Shown piece after piece: positions 1 to 6,336 of a DNA stretch of 11,280 bases; position 1 is the stretch's first letter; each line of letters begins with the position of its first letter. The notes under the pieces were generated by a model that ran no database searches, was not told where the DNA came from, and worked only from the letters and a program-made list of their open reading frames with translations. This DNA is from Acidobacteriota bacterium (GTDB lineage: Bacteria > Acidobacteriota > Vicinamibacteria > Vicinamibacterales > UBA2999): positions 1-11,280 of the forward strand of contig JADZBZ010000487.1 in NCBI GenBank assembly GCA_020851835.1. Reading direction: 5' to 3'. The position numbers and the translations under genes were made by a program.

Positions 1-1
1 T

Positions 2-1348
2 AACGTCCTGGTGGCCGTCCTGCTCGGCGTCGCCCTGGGCGCCGTGGCCCAGGGGGTGTACGGGCTGGGGAGCGCCGCCGTTGGCGACACCCTCGTCTGG
101 GTGAACATCGTGGGCGGCGGCTACGTGCGCCTGCTCCAGATGATCATTGCGCCCCTGGTGCTGATTTCGATCCTGGCGGCCGTGACCAAGCTCAGCAACG
201 CCAAGTCTCTCGGCGCCATTGCCGGAGGTGTGCTGGGCCTGCTGATGGTGACGACCGCCGTGTCGGCCACGATTGGCATCGGCATGACCCGGCTCTTCGG
301 CCTTCGCGCCGACGGCCTCGTGCAGGGCGCGCGCGAGCTGCAGCGCGGGACGGCTCTCGAGGCGCAGGTGAGCGAGGCTGCCAGGCTCACCATCCCGTCC
401 CTGCTGCAGTCGTTCATCCCGACCAATATCTTCGCGGACCTCGCCGGCAGCCGCTCGACCTCGGTCATTGGCGTGGTGATCTTTGCCACCCTGCTGGGAC
501 TCGCCGTGCTCTCTTTGCGCCGCGAGAACCCGGAGGTCGGCGAGCGCGTGCTCAAGGGCATCGAGACGCTCCAGGCGCTGATCATGCGGCTGGTACGGAT
601 CGTCATCCGCCTCACGCCCTACGGCGTGCTGGCGCTCATGACCCGAGTGGTCGCCTCGTCCAACGTGGACGACGTGATCAACCTGGGCGGTTTCGTCGTG
701 GCCTCGTACGTGGGGCTGGCAGTCATCCTGACCATGCACGCGGCGGTTCTGGCGATGGCGGGCCTCAGCCCGGTGCGCTTCTACCAGAAGATCTGGCCGG
801 TGCTCACCTTCGCCTTCTCGTCCCGATCGAGCGCCGCTGCCATTCCGCTCAGCGTCGAGACGCAGGTCAACCGCCTCGGCGTCTCTCCGGCCATCGCCAA
901 CTTCGCGGCCAGCTTCGGCGCCACGATCGGGCAGAACGCCTGTGCCGGTCTCTACCCCGCGATGCTCGCGGTGATGATTGCCCCCAGTGCCGGCATCGAC
1001 CCGACGTCGTTCTCGTTCATGGCGTCGCTGGTCACGGTGGCCACGCTCGGGTCGTTCGGCATCGCGGGCGTCGGCGGCGGCGCCACCTTCGCCGCACTAG
1101 TGGTGCTATCCACCCTCAACCTGCCGGTCGCGCTGGCCGGCCTCCTGATCTCGGTGGAGCCGCTCATCGACATGGGCCGCACCGCCGTCAACGTCAGCGG
1201 GTCGATGACGGCGGGCACGGTGACGAGCCGCCTGCTGGGGCAGACCGACTTCGCCATCTTCGCGTCCGACGACACGGCAATGACCAAGCCTGCCCCGGCC
1301 GAAGAAGAGACGCACCCCGTGGGCCAGCCCGCAGTACCGGCCGTCTGA
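2..1348 (+). CDS. tcyP: L-cystine symporter, TcyP (YdjN) type, 5' end cut off
   Basis: This is a DAACS-family (dicarboxylate/amino acid:cation symporter) inner-membrane protein that by family should import L-cystine. The frame is open from base 2, and the first visible residues (NVLVAVLLGVALG) align inside the first membrane helix of E. coli TcyP as I remember it. About 30 N-terminal residues therefore lie outside the window, and the GTG at 11 is probably not the start. Near-identical blocks to TcyP include NIVGGGYVRLLQMI, LTPYGVLALMTRVVA and GGFVVASYVGL. The serine-rich re-entrant loop SRSSAAAIPL is near visible residue 273, GATIGQNACAGLYPAMLAVM follows, and the transport-core signature DMGRTAVNVSGSMTAGT begins near residue 390. 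A hydrophilic tail of about 40 residues ends the protein. It converges on the D-cysteine desulfhydrase gene 67 bp away, which supports a cystine substrate over C4-dicarboxylates. Substrate choice is inferred from similarity. Confidence 0.9.
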   Translation, partial: NVLVAVLLGVALGAVAQGVYGLGSAAVGDTLVWVNIVGGGYVRLLQMIIAPLVLISILAAVTKLSNAKSLGAIAGGVLGLLMVTTAVSATIGIGMTRLFGLRADGLVQGARELQRGTALEAQVSEAARLTIPSLLQSFIPTNIFADLAGSRSTSVIGVVIFATLLGLAVLSLRRENPEVGERVLKGIETLQALIMRLVRIVIRLTPYGVLALMTRVVASSNVDDVINLGGFVVASYVGLAVILTMHAAVLAMAGLSPVRFYQKIWPVLTFAFSSRSSAAAIPLSVETQVNRLGVSPAIANFAASFGATIGQNACAGLYPAMLAVMIAPSAGIDPTSFSFMASLVTVATLGSFGIAGVGGGATFAALVVLSTLNLPVALAGLLISVEPLIDMGRTAVNVSGSMTAGTVTSRLLGQTDFAIFASDDTAMTKPAPAEEETHPVGQPAVPAV

Positions 1349-1415
1349 GTCTGGCGTCGGTCGCTCGCGTTTGTTCACACCCGTTCGAGGCGCTGGGTGC
1401 GGGCGCTGGCAATTC

Positions 1416-2438
1416 TCATGGCTTGGTCTCCATCCGGGCCGCGAAGTCCCGCGTGAAGAGCGCCGGTGCGCCGCCGGTGTGCAGGAACACCACCGTGTCG
1501 GTTGGCGGGATGTCGCAGGAGCGGACGTGGCGCAGCAGCGCCGAGAATCCCTTCGACGTGTACACCGGCTCCAGCAGGATGGCCTCGGTGGTAGCCAGCA
1601 GGCGAATGGCCTCGAGTCCCGCCTCGGTCGGGATGCCGTAGCCCTCGCCGATGAACGCCTGATCGGTGAACAGATCCGTATGGTCCACGCGCACGCCGGA
1701 CCCGAGCAGAATAGCCGCCTCGTTCGCCGCCCGTCTGGCACGCTCGATCTTCTCGGGCTCTCCGGCACTAACCGCGACGCCCCATAGCGCGTACGGCGCC
1801 TCGCTGAGCTTCGCCCCCAGCGTGAGCCCGGCCTGCGTGCCGCGCGAGCCGCTGGCGTAGTAGAGCCGGGACGGCCGGCAGTCCATCGCGCGGAGTTGGC
1901 CCACCAGTTCCGCCGTGCCCGACACGTAGCCCAGTGCCCCTACCGGGCACGAACCGCCGATAGGAATCACGTAGGCGTGCCGGCCGCTGGCCTCCTCCTC
2001 CCGCACGACCTCGTCGACCACCTCGGCGTCGCGGCCCACCGCCAGCATCGGATCCTCGGCGGGTACGAAGCGCACGTCGGCGCCGAACAGGCAGTCGAGC
2101 AGCAGGTTCCCCTCGACCACCGGCGTCACGTGGTGCGAGGTCAGCACGAGCACGCACCGCAGGCCGGCGATGCACGCCGCGGCCGCCGTCATGCGCGCGT
2201 GGTTCGACTGGACGGCGCCCGTGGTGACTACAGTCTGCGCGCCACGTTCGAGCGCGTCGGCGATGAGGTACTCGAGCTTGCGCGCCTTGTTGCCTCCCAG
2301 GCCAAGGCCGGTGAGATCGTCGCGCTTGACCAGGATCCGCGGACACACCGAAGGCCCGCCGAGCGCCTCACGCAGTCGGACGGCATCGGTGACGGGTGTT
2401 GGCAGCGTCGCGAGCGGATACCGCGGGAGTTCGTTCAC
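1416..2438 (-). CDS. dcyD: D-cysteine desulfhydrase, PLP-dependent
   Basis: This cytosolic fold-type II PLP enzyme of the ACC deaminase/D-cysteine desulfhydrase family should convert D-cysteine to pyruvate, H2S and ammonia. From the GTG at 2438 it has 340 residues, the family's usual length, and begins MNELPRYPLATLPTPV. The PLP lysine is K51 in GGNKARKLE and the catalytic serine is S78 in QSNHARMT. Both numbers match the Pseudomonas ACC deaminase numbering I remember, which supports this start. The specificity residues are Y293-T294 (PVYTSK) and T321 (HTGGAPALF). ACC deaminases carry Glu and Leu at the two threonine sites, so desulfhydrase is favoured. The frame stays open to a GTG at 2489, but that extension would read through a short tandem repeat and has no ribosome binding site. 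Even 2438 has only a weak one (GGGGAA). It follows the amidohydrolase gene on the same strand and may be cotranscribed with it. A few homologues act on other D-amino acids or L-cysteine. Confidence 0.88.
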   Translation of the reverse strand: MNELPRYPLATLPTPVTDAVRLREALGGPSVCPRILVKRDDLTGLGLGGNKARKLEYLIADALERGAQTVVTTGAVQSNHARMTAAAACIAGLRCVLVLTSHHVTPVVEGNLLLDCLFGADVRFVPAEDPMLAVGRDAEVVDEVVREEEASGRHAYVIPIGGSCPVGALGYVSGTAELVGQLRAMDCRPSRLYYASGSRGTQAGLTLGAKLSEAPYALWGVAVSAGEPEKIERARRAANEAAILLGSGVRVDHTDLFTDQAFIGEGYGIPTEAGLEAIRLLATTEAILLEPVYTSKGFSALLRHVRSCDIPPTDTVVFLHTGGAPALFTRDFAARMETKP

Positions 2439-2494
2439 CGGTTCCCCGATCACCCAATCAGCATCACCAACGCACCATGCACCCGTCACTCAGT

Positions 2495-2522
2495 CATCGT
2501 CAATCGCCCATCGTCAATTGCC
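2495..2522. repeat. two tandem 14-bp units CATCGTCAAT(C/T)GCC
   Basis: Two adjacent copies, at 2495-2508 and 2509-2522, differ at one base. The second copy overlaps the stop codon and last codons of the amidohydrolase gene; the first lies in the gap before the D-cysteine desulfhydrase gene. The repeat is seen directly. Its nature is not known: it could be a fragment of a dispersed intergenic repeat family. Confidence 0.7.
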
Positions 2523-4232
2523 GATGCCGCCGAACACGACCTTCCCGCCCACAATCGTCCGCGTCACCTTCGTCTCCGGCAGCGCCTCGTCTGGCACCGT
2601 CAGGATGTTCTGCGACAGCACGGCGATGTCGGCGAGCTTGCCGATGGCCAGTGATCCCTTGAGCGTGTCTTCCTTGGCCGCGTAAGCGGCGTTCCAGGTG
2701 TAGGACTTCAGCGCTTCCTCGCGCGACATCTTCTGGTCGCCGTAAAAGACCGAGCCGTCCTTGGCCTTGCGCGTCACCGTCGCGTAGTAGTTGGCGATGG
2801 GGTCGATCCTCTCGACCGGCGTGTCGGTGCCGTTGCTGATGATGGCGCCCGACTTCATGAGCTTCTGCCAGACGTAGGCGCCTTCCTCGGCCCGGGCGGG
2901 CCCGAGACGCGCCAGCACGTAGGGGGCGTCCGACGTGCAATGGATGCCCTGCATCGAGGCGATGACGCCGAGCTGGCCGAAGCGCGGGATGTCGGATGCG
3001 CTGAGGTGCTGGGCGTGCTCGATGCGCCAGCGCAGGTCCGACTGGTCGGGATGGGCCTTGAAGGCCGCTTCGTAGACGTTCAGCACCTCGCGGTTCGCGC
3101 GGTCGCCGATGGCGTGGATGCCGAGCTGCGTGCCGGTATCCATGGCGATGGCCGCGGCTTCCTCGATGTTGGCTATGGGCGTGGTGTTGAGACCCGTGCT
3201 GCCCGGCGAGTCGGTATAGGGCTCCAGCATCCAGGCGCCGCGCGAGCCGAGTGCGCCGTCGGCGGTCACCTTGATGGCCGCCACCGTGAGGTGATGATCC
3301 GCCATCCCGACGACCTTCTCCGCGGCGAGGTGCTCGCGCAGGTGCTCGTTGGTGTCGCGCACCATGACCCACAGCCGGATGCCGAGCTGCCCCTCGCCGG
3401 CCACCTGCTTGTAGAGCGCCACGGTGTCGAAGTTCACGCCGGCGTCCTGAAAGCTGGTGACGCCCTTCGAGAACGCCTCCTCGGTGGCCAGCTCGATCTG
3501 CCGCCGCGCGTCGGCCATGCGCTCGGCCGGGGTCTTCGCCGACCGCCACGCGCCAAGGGCCTGATCGACGAGCCCGGCCGCCCTTTCACGAAACACGCCG
3601 ATGGGCCGCCCGCTCCGGTCCTTGAGGATGTCTCCGCCGGGGGGGCTCGGCGTACGGGCGGTGACGCCAGCAAGTTCCATGGCCTTGGCGTTGGCGAAGG
3701 CGGCGTGTCCGCTGGCGTGCTCCAGGAGCACCGGGTTGTCGGGCGACACCTTGCTGAGGGCGTCGTGGTACGGGAAGCCCTCGACGTTGGGTGAGGGCGT
3801 GGTCGTCCACTTCTCCTGGTGCCAGCCGCGACCCAGGATCCACTCGCCCGGCTTGGCTGTCTTCACGGCTTCGGCCACCTGCGCGACGATTTGTTCGAAG
3901 CTGGTGGTGTCCATCAGGTCGAGTACCATGCGCGCCTGTCCCACGCCCATGAAGTGTCCGTGGCCTTCGATGAATCCGGGGATGGCGGTCTGGCCCGCAA
4001 GGTCGATGACCTCGGTGGACGGGCCCACGTAGCGCTGGATGTCCTCGGCTGGCCCGAGCGCCACGATCCGATCGCCGCGAATCGCCACCGCTTCCACGGT
4101 TGGCTGGCTCGCCTCCATGGTCACGACGGTACCGCCGCGCAGCACGAGGCTGGCCGGCTCCACGGGCGGCTGGCTGCTGCAGCCCGTCAGCCCGACTACG
4201 AGCGCACAGGCGCTCACCGCTGTCCAACGCAT
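2514..4232 (-). CDS. Lipoprotein amidohydrolase, YtcJ-like (Amidohydro_3)
   Basis: This 572-residue metal-dependent amidohydrolase is predicted to be a membrane-anchored lipoprotein. The start at 4232 is fixed by a strong ribosome site (AAGGAG, 6 nt spacing) and by an N-terminal signal ending in the lipobox LTGC, with the acylated cysteine at residue 18. The frame is open further upstream, but that part is out-of-frame rodZ-like gene. Composite-domain beta strands come first (VLRGGTVVTME), then the metal-binding HxH at H91 and H93 (IPGFIEGHGHF), then LGRGWHQEKW, a family block. H373 (GIHAIGDRANREVLN), H406 (RIEHAQHL) and D470 (SNGTDTPVERIDP) follow as further family motifs. The family (COG1574) includes proteins acting on amides and N-acyl amino compounds, but most members have no known substrate and none can be read here. 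It lies 68 bp after the rodZ-like gene and probably shares its transcript. Confidence 0.9.
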   Translation of the reverse strand: MRWTAVSACALVVGLTGCSSQPPVEPASLVLRGGTVVTMEASQPTVEAVAIRGDRIVALGPAEDIQRYVGPSTEVIDLAGQTAIPGFIEGHGHFMGVGQARMVLDLMDTTSFEQIVAQVAEAVKTAKPGEWILGRGWHQEKWTTTPSPNVEGFPYHDALSKVSPDNPVLLEHASGHAAFANAKAMELAGVTARTPSPPGGDILKDRSGRPIGVFRERAAGLVDQALGAWRSAKTPAERMADARRQIELATEEAFSKGVTSFQDAGVNFDTVALYKQVAGEGQLGIRLWVMVRDTNEHLREHLAAEKVVGMADHHLTVAAIKVTADGALGSRGAWMLEPYTDSPGSTGLNTTPIANIEEAAAIAMDTGTQLGIHAIGDRANREVLNVYEAAFKAHPDQSDLRWRIEHAQHLSASDIPRFGQLGVIASMQGIHCTSDAPYVLARLGPARAEEGAYVWQKLMKSGAIISNGTDTPVERIDPIANYYATVTRKAKDGSVFYGDQKMSREEALKSYTWNAAYAAKEDTLKGSLAIGKLADIAVLSQNILTVPDEALPETKVTRTIVGGKVVFGGIGN

Positions 4233-4238
4233 ACTTTG

Positions 4239-4244
4239 CTCCTT
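4239..4244 (-). promoter_or_regulatory. Shine-Dalgarno AAGGAG of the amidohydrolase gene
   Basis: AAGGAG on the minus strand lies 6 nt before the ATG at 4232. It decides the start against the much longer open frame that continues to 4658. Confidence 0.85.
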
Positions 4245-4280
4245 CCTTCGTCTCGGTGTCGTGCGAAATCGTCGTGGGCC

Positions 4281-4296
4281 GTCCGACAGCCCGGAC
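4281..4296 (-). other. small stem-loop after the rodZ-like stop codon
   Basis: A 5-bp stem (GTCCG pairing with CGGAC) closes a 6-nt loop just downstream of the rodZ-like stop codon at 4301. There is no T-tract, so I do not call it a terminator. It could be a weak attenuator or mRNA-end structure between the rodZ-like gene and the amidohydrolase gene, or chance in GC-rich DNA. Confidence 0.25.
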
Positions 4297-4300
4297 AATC

Positions 4301-5164
4301 TTATCGTGGCGGCGTGGCCCCGGTCAGGGCCGCCAGCTCGGGCCGGGTGATCCGCACCTGGCCGTTCCTGATGTACGGCTCCAGCGCCACCGGGCGATCC
4401 TCCACGCGCAGGTCCACCGAGTCGGCCGTGCCGATGGCGAGGTAGGCCGGCAGGGGACCGACTTCGAACGCCTCGCCGGCGGCGAGGCGGCGCTCGGTGA
4501 CGCGGTTGTCCGGAAAGCGCACGAAGACCCAGGTCGCCTTGCCCACGCTGAGCCGGACGGTGGCCCCATCGTCGGGGATGGCAAGCTGCGCGGCAATCGA
4601 CTGCACCGGCGGCTGCGCGACGGCGGCCGCACGCAGGGGTTGCGCCGGCAGGGGCCATGCCGAATCCAGCTGGACGATGTCCGACGGGACGGAGATGTCG
4701 GCCGTGGCCCCGCCGTAGCGCGAGATGCCCAGGGTGGCGAGGCCGATCAGCACCGCAGCCACGACCACGATCATGACCCAGGCCGTATGTCCGGAGACCC
4801 GAGGCCCCGCTGTTGCGGGCTCGACAGCCGCGGTCGCCAGGGTGAGCCGGAGGTCGTCTGGATGGTCGGCCTCCTCCTCGTCTGGCGGCGAGAGGTCGAG
4901 CAACTCATCGGGCACGCCCGCAAAGGCCATGTACTTGCGCAGGCCGCGCAGGAAGTAGGCGGAGGTATAGAACGCGGCGGCGTCACCCGCCTCGAGGCCC
5001 ATCACCTGGGCCTTCGACAGGAGCAGCCGCGACGCCACATCTTCGACGGAGAGCTGTCTCGCCGCGCGCACGCCCGCGAGCTGCCGGCCGATGCCGGGGC
5101 AACTTCCTGGAAGGTGGGTCGGGCGAGACGAGCCTCCGTCGCTGGGGGGGCGACGACTCATCAT
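4301..5164 (-). CDS. RodZ-like protein: helix-turn-helix, one TM helix, DUF4115-like C-terminus
   Basis: This 287-residue protein has the domain order of RodZ, the inner-membrane protein that couples MreB to cell-shape control. Residues about 25-65 form a Cro/C1-type helix-turn-helix of the HTH_25 kind (IGRQLAGVRAARQLSVEDVA), followed by the RodZ-like segment FYTSAYFLRGLRKYMAFAGV. An acidic linker (PPDEEEADHPDD) leads to one hydrophobic helix at about 127-147 (AWVMIVVVAAVLIGLATLGI). A periplasmic beta-rich domain at about 205-275 resembles DUF4115 (VRLSVGKATWVFVRF, RRLAAGEAFEVG). The start at 5164 is chosen because a TAGAAT hexamer lies 7 nt before it and no ribosome site is visible. ATGs at 5161 and 5173 are alternatives, and the open frame to 5275 would collide with the divergent gene. 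No mreB or other shape gene is nearby, so a role as a membrane-bound regulator is also possible. Confidence 0.8.
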   Translation of the reverse strand: MMSRRPPSDGGSSRPTHLPGSCPGIGRQLAGVRAARQLSVEDVASRLLLSKAQVMGLEAGDAAAFYTSAYFLRGLRKYMAFAGVPDELLDLSPPDEEEADHPDDLRLTLATAAVEPATAGPRVSGHTAWVMIVVVAAVLIGLATLGISRYGGATADISVPSDIVQLDSAWPLPAQPLRAAAVAQPPVQSIAAQLAIPDDGATVRLSVGKATWVFVRFPDNRVTERRLAAGEAFEVGPLPAYLAIGTADSVDLRVEDRPVALEPYIRNGQVRITRPELAALTGATPPR

Positions 5165-5171
5165 CGCCGCC

Positions 5172-5177
5172 ATTCTA
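5172..5177 (-). promoter_or_regulatory. candidate -10 element TAGAAT, leaderless start of the rodZ-like gene
   Basis: TAGAAT on the minus strand is followed by 7 nt and then the ATG at 5164. No Shine-Dalgarno sequence is present, so transcription would begin at or next to the start codon. No clear -35 is seen. The call rests on the same arrangement at three other gene starts in this window. Confidence 0.4.
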
Positions 5178-5251
5178 GAACGGAGCGGGCCGTGATGCGA
5201 CATCGAATTCGCGCGGACGCTCCGGTTGCCGCTCCGGCGGCGCGCCTCTGA

Positions 5252-5257
5252 TACGCT
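5252..5257 (+). promoter_or_regulatory. candidate -10 element TACGCT, leaderless start of the Nudix gene
   Basis: TACGCT (fits TAnnnT, within GATACGCT) lies 7 nt before the GTG at 5265. No ribosome site precedes that GTG. It diverges from the rodZ-like promoter about 75 bp away, so both would share a small regulatory region at 5165-5264. No clear operator palindrome is seen there. Confidence 0.35.
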
Positions 5258-5264
5258 CACGGAC

Positions 5265-5906
5265 GTGGTGGACATCGCACGGCGCCTGCGCCGGGTGCTA
5301 GCGGAGGCCCTGCCAGGCCTCGACGCGCAACTGCGCCTGGCGCCTGAGCCGCGCGTGGGATGGGACCCGCACCAGGTCCCCGAAGGATGGCGCGATGCCG
5401 CGGCGCTCCTGCTTCTCTATCCGCACGAAGGGCGGCTCCACGTGCCCCTGACGGTGCGTGGCGGCGGCCTGCGGCACCACACCAGTCAGGTGTCGTTGCC
5501 GGGCGGGGCCATGGAGGGGGGCGAGTCGATCGAATCGGCCGCCCTGCGCGAAGCCGCCGAGGAAGTGGGCGTCGACCCGGTGTCGGTCGAAATGCTGGGT
5601 CGCCTGACGCCCCTGCACATCCCGGTGAGCGGGTTCCTCCTGCACCCCGTTGTTGGCCTGACGCCCCTGCGGCCGGCGTTCCAGCCGCACACGCGGGAGG
5701 TGGCGCGCCTGCTGGAAGTCCCTGTCGAGCGCCTGCGCGATCCGGCCACGGTGCGGCACGAGATCCGGACCCTGCGCCGCGCGGGCACTGCCCACGACGT
5801 GAACGTGCCCTTCTTCGACGTCGAAGGCGAAAAGGTGTGGGGAGCGACGGCGATGGTGCTGGCAGAATTCCTGGCCATGGTCGACACGGTTGCCCTTGGC
5901 GGATAA
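5265..5906 (+). CDS. Nudix hydrolase, CoA pyrophosphatase (NudL/YeaB) type
   Basis: This 213-residue cytosolic Nudix enzyme is predicted to cleave CoA or acyl-CoA to 3',5'-ADP and 4'-phosphopantetheine. The complete Nudix box, GX5EX7REUXEEXGU, is at about residues 81-103 (GAMEGGESIESAALREAAEE followed by VGV). Just before it, PLTVRGGGLRHHTSQVSLPG matches the extra CoA-pyrophosphatase motif (LTxR...LRxHxGxxxxPGG), with Leu in place of the usual Phe. The conserved HIPVSGFLLHPVVG segment follows. The start is uncertain: GTG at 5265 or 5268 lies directly after a -10-like hexamer, while a TTG at 5226 would add 13 residues. It diverges from the rodZ-like gene and heads a + strand run. Its stop overlaps an ATG (TAATG) in the frame of the next gene. 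Confidence 0.87.
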   Translation: MVDIARRLRRVLAEALPGLDAQLRLAPEPRVGWDPHQVPEGWRDAAALLLLYPHEGRLHVPLTVRGGGLRHHTSQVSLPGGAMEGGESIESAALREAAEEVGVDPVSVEMLGRLTPLHIPVSGFLLHPVVGLTPLRPAFQPHTREVARLLEVPVERLRDPATVRHEIRTLRRAGTAHDVNVPFFDVEGEKVWGATAMVLAEFLAMVDTVALGG

Positions 5907-5915
5907 TGCCGGCAC

Positions 5916-5922
5916 GGGAGGG
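5916..5922 (+). promoter_or_regulatory. Shine-Dalgarno GGGAGGG of the NTF2-like gene
   Basis: GGGAGGG ends 4 nt before the GTG at 5927 and favours it over the in-frame ATG at 5906 that overlaps the Nudix stop codon. Confidence 0.7.
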
Positions 5923-5926
5923 CTCT

Positions 5927-6325
5927 GTGAGCAACCTGACGACCGTACGCGCCATCTACTCGGCTTTCGGCCGCGGTGATGTACCGACCATTCTGACGCA
6001 CCTGGACGAGCACGTGGATTGGGAGTACGGCGCCGGTACGACCAGCGTTCCGTGGCTGCAGCATCGGCACGGTCGCGACGGCGCGGCCGCCTTTCTCGCG
6101 AGCCTCCAGGGCCTCTCCATCACCAGGTTCGTGCCCAAGGCGCTGATGGAAGGCGACGGCCTCGTCGTGGCCCTGATCGATCTCGAGGCGACGGTCACCG
6201 CCACGGAGCGGACGATTGTCGAGGAAGACGAGGTGCACATCTGGCACTTCAACGAGGCGGGGCGCGTGTCGCGGTTCCGCCACCGTGTGGACACGTACCA
6301 GCACGTCGTGGCCTGCACCCCATGA
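5927..6325 (+). CDS. NTF2/SnoaL-like fold protein
   Basis: This 132-residue protein belongs to the nuclear transport factor 2-like superfamily: small cone-shaped alpha+beta barrels that serve as ketosteroid-isomerase-type enzymes or ligand-binding domains. The opening helix and strand (VRAIYSAFGRGDVPTILTHL, then DEHVDWEYG) match the typical SnoaL-like start, as does the later VEEDEVHIWHFNEAGRVSRF with a C-terminal strand (HRVDTYQHV). There is no signal peptide. Substrate and catalytic role cannot be read. The start is the GTG with GGGAGGG before it; the ATG at 5906 would add 7 residues. It lies 20 bp after the Nudix gene, and its stop codon is 11 bp before the serine hydrolase start, so the three are probably cotranscribed, though no shared pathway is evident. 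Confidence 0.85.
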   Translation: MSNLTTVRAIYSAFGRGDVPTILTHLDEHVDWEYGAGTTSVPWLQHRHGRDGAAAFLASLQGLSITRFVPKALMEGDGLVVALIDLEATVTATERTIVEEDEVHIWHFNEAGRVSRFRHRVDTYQHVVACTP

Positions 6326-6330
6326 GGAGG
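6324..6330 (+). promoter_or_regulatory. Shine-Dalgarno GAGGAGG of the serine hydrolase gene
   Basis: GAGGAGG lies 6 nt before the ATG at 6337, partly over the stop codon of the NTF2-like gene. It excludes the ATG at 6322, which overlaps that stop codon. Confidence 0.85.
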
Positions 6331-6336
6331 TTGACC

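Noticed and set aside
1389..1409. Repeated GGCGCTGG in the convergent gap between tcyP and dcyD, as a bidirectional terminator
   Set aside because: The two copies are direct, not inverted, and form no stem; no T-tract is present either.
4233..4658. N-terminal extension of the amidohydrolase frame upstream of 4232
   Set aside because: The extension is the rodZ-like gene read in another frame. A strong ribosome site and a lipoprotein signal fix the start at 4232.
5144..5150. Run of seven G (C on the coding strand) right after the rodZ-like start codon, as a phase-variation tract
   Set aside because: Seven is short for slippage control, and another seven-G run occurs at about 3639-3645 inside the amidohydrolase gene, so it fits chance in GC-rich DNA.
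4100..5251. 383-codon + strand frame opposite the amidohydrolase and rodZ-like genes
   Set aside because: Low-complexity Arg/Gly/His-rich translation with no family motifs, antisense to two recognised genes.
5906..5926. ATG at 5906 overlapping the Nudix stop codon as start of the NTF2-like gene
   Set aside because: It is possible by translational coupling, but the GTG at 5927 has a GGGAGGG site just before it and gives the usual family N-terminus.
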